This document shows, one piece after another, positions 1 through 9,893 of a DNA stretch of 64,000 nt. Position numbers and translations under genes: made by a program. Within the stretch, counting starts at the first letter, position 1, and each line of letters starts with the position of its first letter. This DNA comes from Pictodentalium vernedei (lineage: Eukaryota; Mollusca; Scaphopoda; Dentaliida; Dentaliidae), in assembly GCA_031216915.1 (NCBI GenBank), contig CM062296.1:798269022-798333021 (forward strand). The letters run 5' to 3'. Below the pieces are notes generated by a model. It did not search any database, was not told where the DNA came from, and was given only the letters and a program-made list of their open reading frames with translations.

Positions 1-1
1 A

Positions 2-82
2 GTTCAAGAACGGGAAGAAGAAGAATTATTATTTCGACAGCTACAGAATCTCGCCGCCGAAAGAAATAAAGAACTATTTTAA
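2..82 (+). CDS. C-terminal fragment of an unidentified protein, cut by the window edge
   Basis: An open frame enters from the left edge and ends at TAA 80-82. The visible residues are Glu/Arg/Leu-rich (VQEREEEELLFRQLQN...), which suggests a charged helix or coiled coil. It lies about 290 bases upstream of the tail-fibre-like gene on the same strand, so it may belong to the same mobile or viral element. No family can be assigned from 26 residues, and it could be chance. Confidence 0.3.
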   Translation, partial: VQEREEEELLFRQLQNLAAERNKELF

Positions 83-237
83 CAAATCGATGGTTCGTTA
101 CAACACGGAATGAGTGCAATCACCAGATCAAGTGTTTTGTGGTCACCTATGTCTCTACATTCTCAAGAGATGGTCTGAAGGAGATCGGTTTCAAGACATT
201 CTCAATGATTTACATTAGAGAGAGATTTTTTTTATAG

Positions 238-249
238 TATATATAAAGG
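238..249 (+). promoter_or_regulatory. possible TATA box
   Basis: The string TATATATAAAGG sits about 120 bases before the first ATG (369) of the tail-fibre-like gene, at the start of an extremely A/T-rich leader (roughly 230-365). The placement suits a core promoter, but A/T-rich DNA produces such strings by chance. Confidence 0.3.
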
Positions 250-368
250 TAAAAAAATTATTTAAAAAATTTTAATCGAATAAAAACAAAAAATAAAAAT
301 AAGTGAAATAATTAATTTTTAATAAACTGCATTTGAAATATATTTTAAAACAAAAATCTCAAAACAAT

Positions 369-1135
369 ATGCCAGTTGATAAATTTGGCAGACGTGACGA
401 CGAAAGTCAACCCAAAAAGAAGAGGAAGACGCTCGAAGTCGGTGATGGTTACGACGTTGCCAACTTGGACAAATGTTACGTTCGGAGATACGAACCTCGA
501 GAGGAACCTTTGAACATGAACAATAAGAAGCTCTACAATCTTCCCAAGCCGATAGATCTCGCAGATGCTGTGACTAAAAAATACGTCGACAGGGGGAACG
601 TGGATTTCGAACGAATCATGCTAGATAATTACGTGGATAAGGCCATGACCGACGATCTCGATCTGAAATCTAAATGTTTGGTGAACGTCGCGAATCCCAT
701 AGATCCCATCGATGCCGCAACCAAGAAATACGCTGACGACTTTCACGCGCGATTCAGCGAACATCTGAGAAATAGATACGTTCAGATATCGATGCACTCA
801 GAATTGAACGCCAATTCTAACAAGATAACGAACGTGGCCACTCCCACGAATCCCAAGGACGTGGCGACCAAACACTTCGTAGATCTGGAACAGAGAAAGT
901 CTGACAGACGAGAAATGAAATCGGATCTGAATGTGGATTCAACAAGATATTGAATCTGTCGAAGGTCGACGACACGGATGTGGATTCACCCGCAGTCAAC
1001 AAGGGCTGTGTAGATTCTACCGTGATACGATCACAAGAATACGTAGAATCACAAGTGGACGATCTCTACCTGAACAAACCGTCGATTCCAATGATATTTA
1101 TATTTGTATGGTTTCACAACATATCAGTTTGTTGA
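369..1135 (+). pseudogene. tail-fibre-like repeat protein gene, frameshifted
   Basis: The N-terminus begins MPVDKFGRR and carries a basic nuclear-localisation-like motif, PKKKRK. Four copies of a roughly 28-residue unit follow: a short L-N/D-x-N-x-x-K-I/L-x-N-L/V stretch, then P-x-x-P-x-D-A-A/V-T-K-x-Y/F-V/A-D (near nt 509-590, 652-740, 799-885 and 919-1012). This unit is well known from phage and large-virus tail or fibre proteins, and similar proteins occur in virus-derived elements of invertebrates. The first frame stops at 953. The fourth unit continues in a different frame (to 1135), so one base has been lost near 942 and the copy is broken. The real start is probably ATG 369, since the frame upstream has only a TTG. 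Origin in a Polinton- or adintovirus-like element is inference: no capsid, polymerase, integrase or terminal repeat is visible here. Confidence 0.6.
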
Positions 1136-1283
1136 AACTCCCTTAAAAGTAATTTTCTGGGTTTTTTGTGCAATTTTGTTGAGTAAAGGATTAACACTAC
1201 ATATGCTGCAGTGTTCTGCACTTCGGAATTACTATGTTGGAAATTTTACAGGTGCTTGTGGAAATAAATATTACTTACCGATT

Positions 1284-1512
1284 TTATTCTTGTTAGGCCA
1301 AACAGGTAGTCGTACTCATTTTCAACCGATCTGCAAGATCGACATATGTAAGATCCACTGGACGATGCGAAGAGTGAAAATTTATCGTAATCTATATTTT
1401 CACATTTTGAATGACACCACATATTACAAAATTCACACAACAAACTTTGCACGTTGTGTATCTCTTTTTGGCATGTTTTACATGGCCATCTGAATGCTTT
1501 GCGCTTGGGCAT
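1284..1512 (-). CDS. PHD-type zinc-finger exon or fragment
   Basis: The minus-strand frame starts MPKRK and has the spacing C-x2-C ... C-x2-C-x4-H-x2-C ... C-x2-C (CKTC, CEFCNMWCHSKC, CRSC). This is a complete PHD/RING-like zinc-binding set; PHD fingers usually bind histone tails or act as protein docking modules. Similar fingers begin the second ORF of some animal non-LTR retrotransposons. The coding-like part stops at a strong splice-donor-like GTAAGT (1283-1278), so it may be a first exon. Equally, the fragment may simply end there. A hairpin shared with the 17.6-kb locus lies just upstream of the ATG, which favours a retrotransposon origin. Confidence 0.55.
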
Positions 1513-1550
1513 CTTGGAAGATTGTTCTGACCATGAATGAATGAATGAAA

Positions 1551-1580
1551 GGTTTTAGCGCGCCGAAGGCGCGCAGGGAC
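1551..1580 (-). other. GC-rich hairpin upstream of the PHD ORF
   Basis: A near-perfect stem, GCGCGCC-TTC-GGCGCGC on the minus strand, sits about 40 bases before the PHD ATG. Almost the same sequence, in the same sense and with similar flanks (GTCCCT before, AAAACC after), occurs at 17642-17670. Shared ancestry is clear; a role in translation or reinitiation between two ORFs is only a guess. Confidence 0.6.
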
Positions 1581-1582
1581 AA

Positions 1583-1690
1583 TGTGGGATTTACAAATCC
1601 CTTGCGACCCGGATTTACAAATCCCTTGCGACCTGGGATCCCTTGCGACCCGGTTGTACTGACCATATCCATTGTACTGACCATATCAAA
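1583..1690. repeat. short degenerate tandem repeats
   Basis: Three partial copies of a word ending in AATCCCTTGCGACC are followed by two copies of CATTGTACTGACCATATC. Local duplication only; no coding signal. Confidence 0.6.
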
Positions 1691-2158
1691 TAGCAAAGGG
1701 ACACATTTTCACGTCTAAACAACCTTCAAGTTTTTTATTTTATTCTATAAACTGGGTAACGTTGGGGTTGATTTAATTCTTTAAAATCTCCCTCGAAGAA
1801 ATTGCTTCTCCATAAAAGTGGGAATAACAAAACAACGCTTTCTTTAGACGAGAACATCAGTCGGTCCGTGTAAAAAAGCTGGGAATTGTTTTCGCAAATT
1901 CAAAAGATATCACTTGAGCGGCAACATGGTTTGGACAAGGGTCAAAGGGAAGTAGGAGTCATTGTTTTTTGGAACTTCACAGTGAGTCAGTCAGAGAGTA
2001 AAAACATTAGCAACGCCTTCAACTCCAATAAAAAGATCTCAAGAATTTATGTGTTGCACTAAAGACAAACCAAAAGAAACCGAGTGATTACCTTTTGGGC
2101 ATTGAAATTTAAATAATAAAAAAAATTAACTTTCAGAAGGGTCTTACAAGTGGAATTG

Positions 2159-2199
<41 letters not shown>

Positions 2200-3245
2200 C
2201 ATTGTTCTCAAATTTTAACCCAAGTCAGGCATTTCTACGCTTTTTCAACCCAACACAAACAGAAAGATCCTTTTAGTTGCCCTGAACCCCTACCCCCGAA
2301 CGACGGACACATTTTCCGGACTATTTTTAGGAGAGGCCACCCGCCACTCTCCCACCGCTGCCTAATCTTCACCACTTATTATACTTATTATTATACTGAT
2401 TTAGAGCACTATACCCGATACTTTACTTTTTAAACAAAAAATGGCTTGGATCGGGTGAGGTTTCTCTCCGAGGCGTTTTGTTGAAGGGGATTCTGTCCGT
2501 TTGTAAGGGAAGGGACCGGATCCATAGAAAAATTTATTCCTACCCTGTTATCAGATAGTATTGGGTGTTATTGGGTATTATTGGGTAGTATTGGGTGTTA
2601 GTGGGTAAATCGACGTGCCGCTGAATCCCTATGGCGGTACACGTACATGTACGAAATCGTGAAAATGTGTCCCAAAATCCGCCTATATCACCTACTATCG
2701 TTAAAAATTTCGATCTGGGAGGTGTCATACCTTTATTTTTTTTAGTATTGATAATATAATATATATTTTACAAAAATTTATCAAGTTTGATAATACGTCA
2801 AGTGCATGTGGCATGTACGAGACCGGAGCGATGGGGGCGGGGGATGCGTGAAGATAGGTGGAAAGTTTTTTATTTTGCAGATTTTTTGACACACCTACCC
2901 TTTCTTGCATATTTTTGCCATGGCATTATTGGGACCCCCCCCCCCCCCTCATACATTTTTAAATACAAAACATCGGCACTCGAATCCAACTCGAAACGCG
3001 CAATGCACACATGCAAAACTGGTACACATTTACCACAGCAAACGTTATAATTAAGGAACTCCCAGGGGGATTTCCCTTTTTACGTCATAATTTATGTTCC
3101 GCTGAAGCTTTGTTGACAAAACTTCTGCAAGTTCGGCAGATTATTCCAACAAATGCCGGAAAATCAGTACTACAATGTAACAGGTGAATGCAAAAGCATC
3201 GGAACTTGTTTTTGTTCAGGCTCAAAAGAGCAAACATTGTGTTTT
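1691..3245. other. no gene recognised; microsatellites
   Basis: Contains a (CT)n microsatellite at 2159-2199, a short TATTGGGTG-type repeat at about 2550-2606 and a 14-C tract at 2935-2948. Open frames here are short and show no recognisable domain. Confidence 0.5.
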
Positions 3246-4266
3246 TATACGCCTGTTTGAAAAACGGTCGTATTATGTGACTGGTCCCTCCGTCCATCTG
3301 TCCGTAATATTTTCTGTTTCCGAATGATAAATTGCATTTGGATTTATAGATCAGGACCAAACTTGATTTGTACCTCAGTTATATCAAAATGAAGGTTAAG
3401 TTCGAATTGAAGCTTGGTCCGATAATGTTTACAGGAATTATGGGTCTTTTCGACTTACAAATTGCACATCTCCATTACATTTTGGTTTCCGAACGATAAC
3501 TTGAGTTTGAATACATAGATCAGGACCAAACTTGGTTTTTGCCTCAGAAATATCAAAATGAAGGTTAAGTTCGAATTGGGGCTTGGTCCGATGATTTTTA
3601 CAATAATTATTGGTCTTTTCGACTTAGAAATTTCACATTTCCAGCAACATTTTGGTTTCCGGATGCTAACTTGAGTTTGGATTTAAAGATCAGGACCAAA
3701 CCTGGTATGCGCGTCAGGTCAGTTAGATCAAAATACAGATTGAGTTTAAATTGGTGTTTGGTCCGATGGACTTTAGAAGAGTTATGGGTCTTTTCGACAA
3801 AGAAATTGCTTATTTCCGTCAACATTTTGGTTACCGGAAGATAACTTTAATCCTGCTTATTTGACCTCAACCAAATTTAGCATGTGACTCATTTATACTA
3901 ATTTACAGGTCAGGTTTCAATTGGGGTTCAGTATTTTGCATTAAGTATGAACCTTTTTCTGACTTGGATCATTTTCAACTTAGAGCCTTTCTCGAGTAAA
4001 ACAATGTCTGTTCATCCGTCTGTCCGTTTGGTAAACATCATATAGCAGGTAAGATTTACAGTCCAACTTTGTCATGTACTTTTGTAAATGATTTTTTTTG
4101 GGCTCTTCTTCTAGTTTGTCATTTACCTTTGTCCCTGATTTTCGCTTCAGTCAACTTTAGATCAGGTTATACAAATAGCGATTATTTGTTGGATGAAAAC
4201 AATGATTATGTTCAATTCGAAAAAGCCTAACGGGTGTATTATGCAACGCCAGACCTAGCTCTTGTT
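3246..4266 (+). mobile_element. hairpin-headed tandem-repeat element (TATACGCC family)
   Basis: Starts with an imperfect hairpin, TATACGCCTGTTT...AACGGTCGTATTATG, followed by GTCCGTCCATC-like words. At least three internal units are about 169 bp apart (GATCAGGACCAAAC at 3349, 3518 and 3688). It ends with AACGGGTGTATTATGCAACGCC and CTCTTG before TT. Heads of the same type recur at 35949 and 47115. The hairpin head, tandem core and CTCTTG-TT tail match the general plan of Helentron-related, pearl-like elements; that classification is inference. Confidence 0.55.
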
Positions 4267-4998
4267 ATTTTTTGTTATGGCATATGCATAGCAGATTAGC
4301 CATCAAAAAGACTTTTTTTTTGTTTTTGTTAAATCAGACATTTTTGTTTTTGTTGAAATAAAAATGATTATATTTTCATTTTGAAAAATGAATCCCACTT
4401 TGCTATTATGACCCATTAGACAACATTATATCTACTCTGCGTCATTTTAAAGAATGTTCCATACAAACCTCGAATATGAATGAATTATGTTGTGAATGGA
4501 TATTTTAGTCGACTTTAGGAGAAAATTGTCGGACAATTTTTTTCCGTTCAATATCGGATACCCACTCCTATCCAGAAGTCAGTTTTGGGTGAAATTCTCC
4601 AATATTTTTCATATTAAGGGAGTAACTTTTGTTAATAATGCTTCTAAATGGGCTGTTTTATGGTAGTCAATTAGTGACATTTTGTTACTGTTTGGGGCAC
4701 AAAAAGACGCCATAACAGTAAAAAAGGAACATAAAAATGCATTAACTGTTTACGCACATTTTGTTGGCACTTGACCATCCACCAACCCCACCTATGTTCA
4801 CGCATTTTTCCCGCCGCCCCTCTCCGACTCCTGGGAGGAGAAGAAAAATCAGGTGAATTGTGATAGTAGTTATGTAGCTCATCTCAAAATGCCACACCCA
4901 CACTGATCACCTCATAATTTCGAATCAAGTGATGCAAACACAGGGGGACTCACGGAAAACCTGGATCCAATAAACTGTGCCGGTGACACTGACCCAAC
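4267..4998. other. no gene recognised
   Basis: A/T-rich non-coding DNA without convincing open frames, repeats or hairpins. Confidence 0.4.
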
Positions 4999-5748
4999 AT
5001 TTAGCGGCACAACATTGTACAGGAAAACATTATGCTACAGGTCAATTTGCCACAGCGGCAGAATGCCACGGCAACAAAATGTCGCAATAGGACAAGGAAA
5101 GGGATGGGATGGGTCAAAGCAAATGGGTGCGACACATATGATTTTTTAGGTCTAGTTTATCTTAGCCTTTGTACACAATGTCCATTTCCGCATTAAAAAA
5201 ACAGGGGCAATGACCCAATTAAGGCAATAAGTCCTAGGTTCTGAAGAAAAAAATTAAATTTTTATCACGACTGGTAACACTGTTGGTCAACAAATACCAC
5301 AAAGCACTGATGCAATAAGGAGCAATTCCAAAAATCACATGTTCAGTCGTGATTTAAGTCATTTCCGCAACATGAAAATACATCCTCCCCCCCCCCCCAC
5401 CCCCACCAACTGTTTCCCTGTTTCCACACAATCGGTTTTGTTGTTGTTTTTTCTTTTATAATTTCTCCTGCTGTCCGGATATGCTCGTGTTTTGATAACA
5501 ATCTACGCAATGGGCATTTTTTCAAGTGTCACAGTTTAGGTATTACACGTAAAAAGTAAAAAAATATTTTCTGAAACTTCAGTGACATCCGTGTATATAC
5601 AAACTTAACAATTTAAGTCAAAATTCTAGAATATATAGTGCATACTTTAAATTTTATAAAACTGCGTCATTCTGTGCATGGCATTCTGTCACTGCGGCAT
5701 AGTGTCACACTGTATAATTTCGCGTGGCAAAATGCGCATCGCATTTCC
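4999..5748. mobile_element. candidate word-array-terminated element (GGCATTCTGTCAC words)
   Basis: The left side (4999-5092) carries repeated words such as AATTTGCCAC, GCGGCAGAATGCCAC and AAAATGTCGC. The right side (5663-5748) carries the same words mainly in the other orientation (GCGTCATTCTGTG, GGCATTCTGTCAC, GCGTGGCAAAATGCGC). This is the plan seen in the elements at 8.4, 14.6 and 16.0 kb. The interior (5093-5662) has a poly-C tract and no recognisable gene. The ends are fuzzy and no TSD was found. Confidence 0.4.
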
Positions 5749-6957
5749 AGTATGAAAAACTCACTGCACTTCAAATGAATGACGGCGCTTTGTCAAGCGC
5801 CATTTCCTGAAAAAGGTTTTTTTTTAAAACTCAAAGTAGTTCTAAAGGTAATAACAATGTTTGGTACCATAGACAAGTTGAAAATATTGATCGATTGATC
5901 TCAGTTGTGCAAACAAAAAGAAAAAATGTCCAGTCGGTATGTACAAAAACGCGATAGCAACAACCAAGTTGCAAGCCAGAGAAAATTAAAGCCGATGAAT
6001 GTTGTTACTGAAGTTAGGATATTTTTCAGAGATTACGAGCACGATGTCAAAGTCATCGTGGTATGGCTAGAGTAACAAAATGACACGGGGCGCGGAAAGT
6101 GCACGATGTTTCCCACGTCTGCATTCAAAATGATGCGAAACAATCCCGCCTGCCAGGTATTTTCTGATGAAATTGAATGTCAGGGCACAAACTGAAATTA
6201 GAACACACGTAAAGTGCATTCCGTGAACGGCGAAAGACAAAACAAAAACCACAGCATAGGTCCCAGACAATGAACATCCTTATCGGCTGTTGGGTTTGAT
6301 AGTAATATATTTTCCAGGTGTTCTAACGTGAGTTGCGGGTTCTAGCAAATATATAAGAAATATTCTGCCGGGAGGTTGCTCAGCCGAAAACACTGTCTTT
6401 GTGCCATACCCTAATTAGGCGAAAATAAACAAACAATCAAGACAACAGAAATAACCTCAGAAAACAAGCAAGGGATGTGTAAGGATATCCAGGTGCTCTT
6501 TACGCAACACGAAGTCTATGGGAAATAAGTTATTTCGAGGCATACCGAGTAGGGAACTGGATCCGTAAAATGAGTTCCACGTACTCCTAACAGATCGTGA
6601 CTGGACAGAAGATCTTTTCTGTCACATGGACGCACAAATAACGGGTTAATTTTTTGCGTAAACGGAAATTTAGCAACATGTTAACGCACAGCATAGTGGT
6701 CAACCAATAACTGGAAAGGGTCAGTACTAATTTAGGACTATCCATTCTGTATTTGTTAACTCGTGTATCCATAGGAAGGCTCGGTAACAGTCAGATGTAA
6801 CAGTTCAATGGTGCTGCCAGATCAGACTGCTCCCGAATCTACCCACAAACATAATATAAATTCACTCAATCACTTTGAACGGTAATGTGTGTGGTAATCC
6901 TATTCAGAAACTCCGATTTGAAATGGTTTTGGGTGGAAATTTCCAGGTAAAATGATG
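5749..6957. other. no gene recognised
   Basis: Non-coding. The open frames at 6067-6270 and 6587-6772 have no domain and are probably chance. Confidence 0.4.
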
Positions 6958-7084
6958 GTAGGCCCAGGAGGGGGGGGGGGGGCACTAAAAATGTTTTATT
7001 CGTCTCCTTTTTACACCCACCCACCCACTACGTGAAAATTCTACTACCGTTATCACCCCCCCCCCCCCACTCTCCCATTAAAAT

Positions 7085-7373
7085 CCAAAATAAACTTACC
7101 CCAATTGCCCACGTGGGGGAACGATGACGCTGTGTGCTGAGACGTACTGCACGCCGAGGTGCACATGTCTTCAGCCAATCAAACCCTGTCTGTGCTGTGT
7201 AGTACGCAGTACCGCTGTGTAGTGTGTAGTACAGTCGTGGGTTATGATGTTGAAGAGCTAACAGCTGCTCGTCGTTGCTCGGTGGTTCTCTCCGGGTACT
7301 CTGGCTTCCTCCACCCGTAAACCTGTCTCCGACACGATATGACCCTGGTTGTTAAAGTGTCGTTAAACACCAA

Positions 7374-7424
<51 letters not shown>

Positions 7425-7425
7425 C
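7085..7425 (+). repeat. SINE copy, 5'-truncated, with (AAAT)n tail
   Basis: Matches the body of the full-length SINE at 31889-32231 (ATTGCCCACGTGGGG..., GCTCGGTGGTTCTCTCCGGGTA..., CACCAATAAATAAATA). It lacks the tRNA-like head and ends in a long AAAT microsatellite (about 7371-7425). Confidence 0.75.
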
Positions 7426-7764
7426 TTCGGTTGAATTTAGTGCATCAGAGAGAATTTTCCCAAAATATTGTCTGCACATTTTCTACATTTCGAACAAGAC
7501 ACCCACCCCTACTAACGTGTGACATTTTCACAGATTAAGCCCAATATTCTCACATATAAAGCCTCCTGATGTTGTATTTATGTTAAGAGTGAGATGTACA
7601 ACATCATCTTTAAGGTTTGAAACACAAATGATGGTATATATATTAGCTGATACATTGATATATTTTTAAAAAATTCAAAAAAATAGTACAAGTTGGAAAT
7701 GCACATTTTTGGCGCACTCAAGAGACCCACCCACCCCCACATCACGTCTTGCAAATTTTTAGTG

Positions 7765-7786
7765 CCCCCCCCCCCCCCCCCCCCCC
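7765..7786. repeat. poly-C tract (22 C)
   Basis: Uninterrupted C run inside the right terminus of the candidate element ending at 7801. Strong quadruplex-forming potential on the opposite strand. Confidence 0.9.
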
Positions 7787-7801
7787 GCCTGGTAGGCCTA
7801 C

Positions 7802-8444
7802 TATTTATTTATTTTTGTATTGGCATTCAAGGTCACTTTCATCATCTTTGACTATATCATGCCCGTACCATGAAAATGGAGTCAAGTTTAGCCAATCGCT
7901 CATACATACTGGTATGCTGCCCATTTTAGAGGACTTCCAGTCCATGTGTTCATTCAAGCTTCTGTTTTACCAGTAAAGCAGAAAAAGCTCACCGCAGTAA
8001 ACAGGCACTGAGCCACTTCCAAGTAATGTCAATGATACAACGTCCACCGGAAAGTAAGTATTTTCCAAGCAACATGGGCATTTCACATATTGTTTTTTTT
8101 AAAATTCGAAACGGTGTTTTGGTCGCAAATTCTGTGATGAATATTCTTAAAGTAGGAGTTCATGGTATCCATTCAGGATTTAATTAATTAGTGTTTCAGG
8201 ACCAAACGAGGAAAGCATTCGATCAAGATTGTCATAATCGGGGGATACAAGATTAACTATGACGAGCAGTCCGGGTATATTGGATTTCTGGATTACTGCA
8301 GTTAATAGTAGGCAGATATGAATTGAGATTTTGTCAGTCAAGTATTTCCTGAAAAATGGTCTAGTTACGTTTTGCTGTTCAGAGACGACAACATTCCAGA
8401 TCCTTGGGAAGGAATGGAAATGGAGTGCGATAGAAAAGGGGATG
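7802..8444. other. no gene recognised
   Basis: Non-coding flank between two candidate mobile elements; no repeat or motif recognised. Confidence 0.4.
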
Positions 8445-8695
8445 AGACAAGACGCCCCAGATACAACTCGCCCTGAGACAAGTCGCCACACGTGTGACAA
8501 CTCGCCCCAACTTTTGAGACAACTCGCCCCAACTTTTGAGACAGGTCGCCCCAACTTTTGAGACAACTCGCCCCAAGTTTTGAGACAAATCGCCCTAACT
8601 TTTGAGACAAGTCGCCCCAACTTTTGAGACAACTTTTTAGACAACTCGCCCCAACTTTAGAGACAAGTCGGACCAACGTTTGGTGCAAGTCGGAC
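8445..8695 (+). repeat. left terminal word array of the 8.4-12.9 kb element
   Basis: About nine copies of a 20-23 base unit of the form CAACTTTTGAGACAACTCGCC, decaying inwards to AAGTCGGACCAAC. Apparent proteins over this stretch (SQKLGRLVSKVGAS-like) are translations of the repeat, not genes. Confidence 0.8.
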
Positions 8696-8702
8696 CAACT
8701 TT

Positions 8703-8843
8703 GGGGACACACTAAAAAGTGTAGTCCGTGTCCGTGTCGGAGAAAAAGTGTAGTCGGGAATTAAATTATCATTTTCTCCTGTATTTGTTGGTTGTTTTCT
8801 GTCTCCGACACGGACACGGACTATACTTTTTAGTGTGTCCCCC
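8703..8843. mobile_element. 141-bp MITE with ~41-bp TIRs
   Basis: The left arm GGGGACACACTAAAAAGTGT... and the right arm ...TATACTTTTTAGTGTGTCCCC are near-perfect inverted copies of about 41 bases. Both flanks carry CCAACT, possibly a partial TSD. It lies directly against the 5' LTR that follows. Confidence 0.7.
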
Positions 8844-8846
8844 AAC

Positions 8847-9050
8847 TGTAGTGTAAGTTACACTTAGTTACATATGTCTTCAATCCTTGAGTTTGAGATA
8901 TTATAACTGATAAGAAATATATTAGACAGCCAGTATTTCCTCTGTACACAGTTTGAGTCATAGAGTCGAAATAAACACACATGGACTGGAGTTCTGTATT
9001 TCTTAACCTGTTGCCCAACACAGTTATTGTCACAAGATAATAACACGACA
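8847..9050 (+). mobile_element. 5' LTR of a Ty3/gypsy retrotransposon
   Basis: The block starts TGTAGTG, ends GACA (TG...CA), contains an AATAAA signal near 8970 and is followed at once by a primer-binding site. About 204 bp, short for an LTR. The matching 3' LTR is not in the window because the element is cut near 11338. Confidence 0.65.
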
Positions 9051-9065
9051 TGGTGTCAGAAGTGG
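9051..9065 (+). other. primer-binding site, probably tRNA-Leu(CAA)
   Basis: TGGTGTCAGAAGTGG is complementary to the 3' end (CCACTTCTGACACCA) of animal tRNA-Leu(CAA) as I remember it. It sits directly after the LTR, where minus-strand priming takes place. Confidence 0.65.
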
Positions 9066-9146
9066 ATCACAGCTAAGAGCTTGGACGCTCTATCGTGGGA
9101 CTGTGTTATTAACCCTATCATAGTGTTGCATAGAAAAACAACAGGT

Positions 9147-9893
9147 ATGGGTAATATTTACCAGATTGCACCTCCAGAACTGTTCAGTTTCCACCAGCCA
9201 AAGGAGTGGCCCAAGTGGATACGTCGGTTTGAGAGATTCAGGGAAGCATCAGGCTTGGCTAAGGAGTCTGAGCAACGTCAAATTAGTACTTTAGTGTACA
9301 CGATGGGCGACTGTGCGGATGATATCCTATCTTCTTTCGTGTTCGGTGAGATGAGGATAAAACTCGATATGAGACTGTCAAAGCTAAATTTGAAAGTCAC
9401 TTCATAATTCGAAGGAATGTCATATTTGAGCGTGCACAACTTAATACTCGTAAACAAGAGGAGGGTGAATCTGTTGACTCATTTATAACGGCACTGTACA
9501 CATTGATTGAACACTGTGAATACGGAGCATTAAAAGACGAAATGTTGCGGGATAGAATAGTGGTTGGCCTGCGAGATAGTAGACTATCAGAAAAATTGCA
9601 GCTTAATTCTAATTTGACCCTTTCCAAAGCTTTGGAAACTGTTCGCCATCAGGAAGCTGTTAAAAAGGAAGCAGCTTAAATGCAACAAAATTTTGAAACT
9701 GTTGGTTCAAAAGTAGATGCAGTGAGGAATAAAATGACAAAAAAGTCAAATAATTCCTATAATTCAGGAAATCAGTTTTATAAGTGCAAATGGTGTGGAA
9801 AGTCTACACAACATACGAGATGCAGATTGTTATAATTGTGAATTACGTGGTCATTTTTCGTCCATGTGCCACAAGTCGCGAAAACAAGCTAGG
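9147..9893 (+). pseudogene. gag: gag of a Ty3/gypsy element, decayed
   Basis: ATG 9147 opens MGNIYQI... with the Gag signature F..W..RFERFREASGL. The frame is lost near 9350 and continues two bases out to a stop at 9677-9679. It shifts again near 9815 before a zinc-knuckle region: an upstream CKWC-x5-H half, then a full CCHC knuckle C-x2-C-x4-H-x4-C (CYNCELRGHFSSMC). Gag forms the virus-like particle and the knuckles bind RNA. At least two frameshifts and one stop make this copy inactive. Confidence 0.8.

Larger units (their letters stand above)
6958..7801. mobile_element. candidate inverted-repeat element with G/C homopolymer termini
   Basis: The left end reads GTAGGCCCAGGA then a G run then GCACTAAAAAT. 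The right end, on the other strand, reads GTAGGCCTACCAGGC, a G run and GCACTAAAAAT. Both ends also carry CCCACCCACCC-type sequence, in inverted arrangement. A SINE lies inside. No clear TSD, so it could also be two inverted copies of one smaller repeat. Confidence 0.35.

Noticed and set aside
1-1200. Complete Polinton or adintovirus
   Set aside because: Only the fibre-like gene and a short upstream fragment are visible; no hallmark genes or terminal repeats.
8180-8712. Minus-strand ORFs with repeated SQKLGRLVSKVGAS-like peptides
   Set aside because: They translate the tandem terminal words of a transposon; the repeat is readable in several frames and ends with the array.
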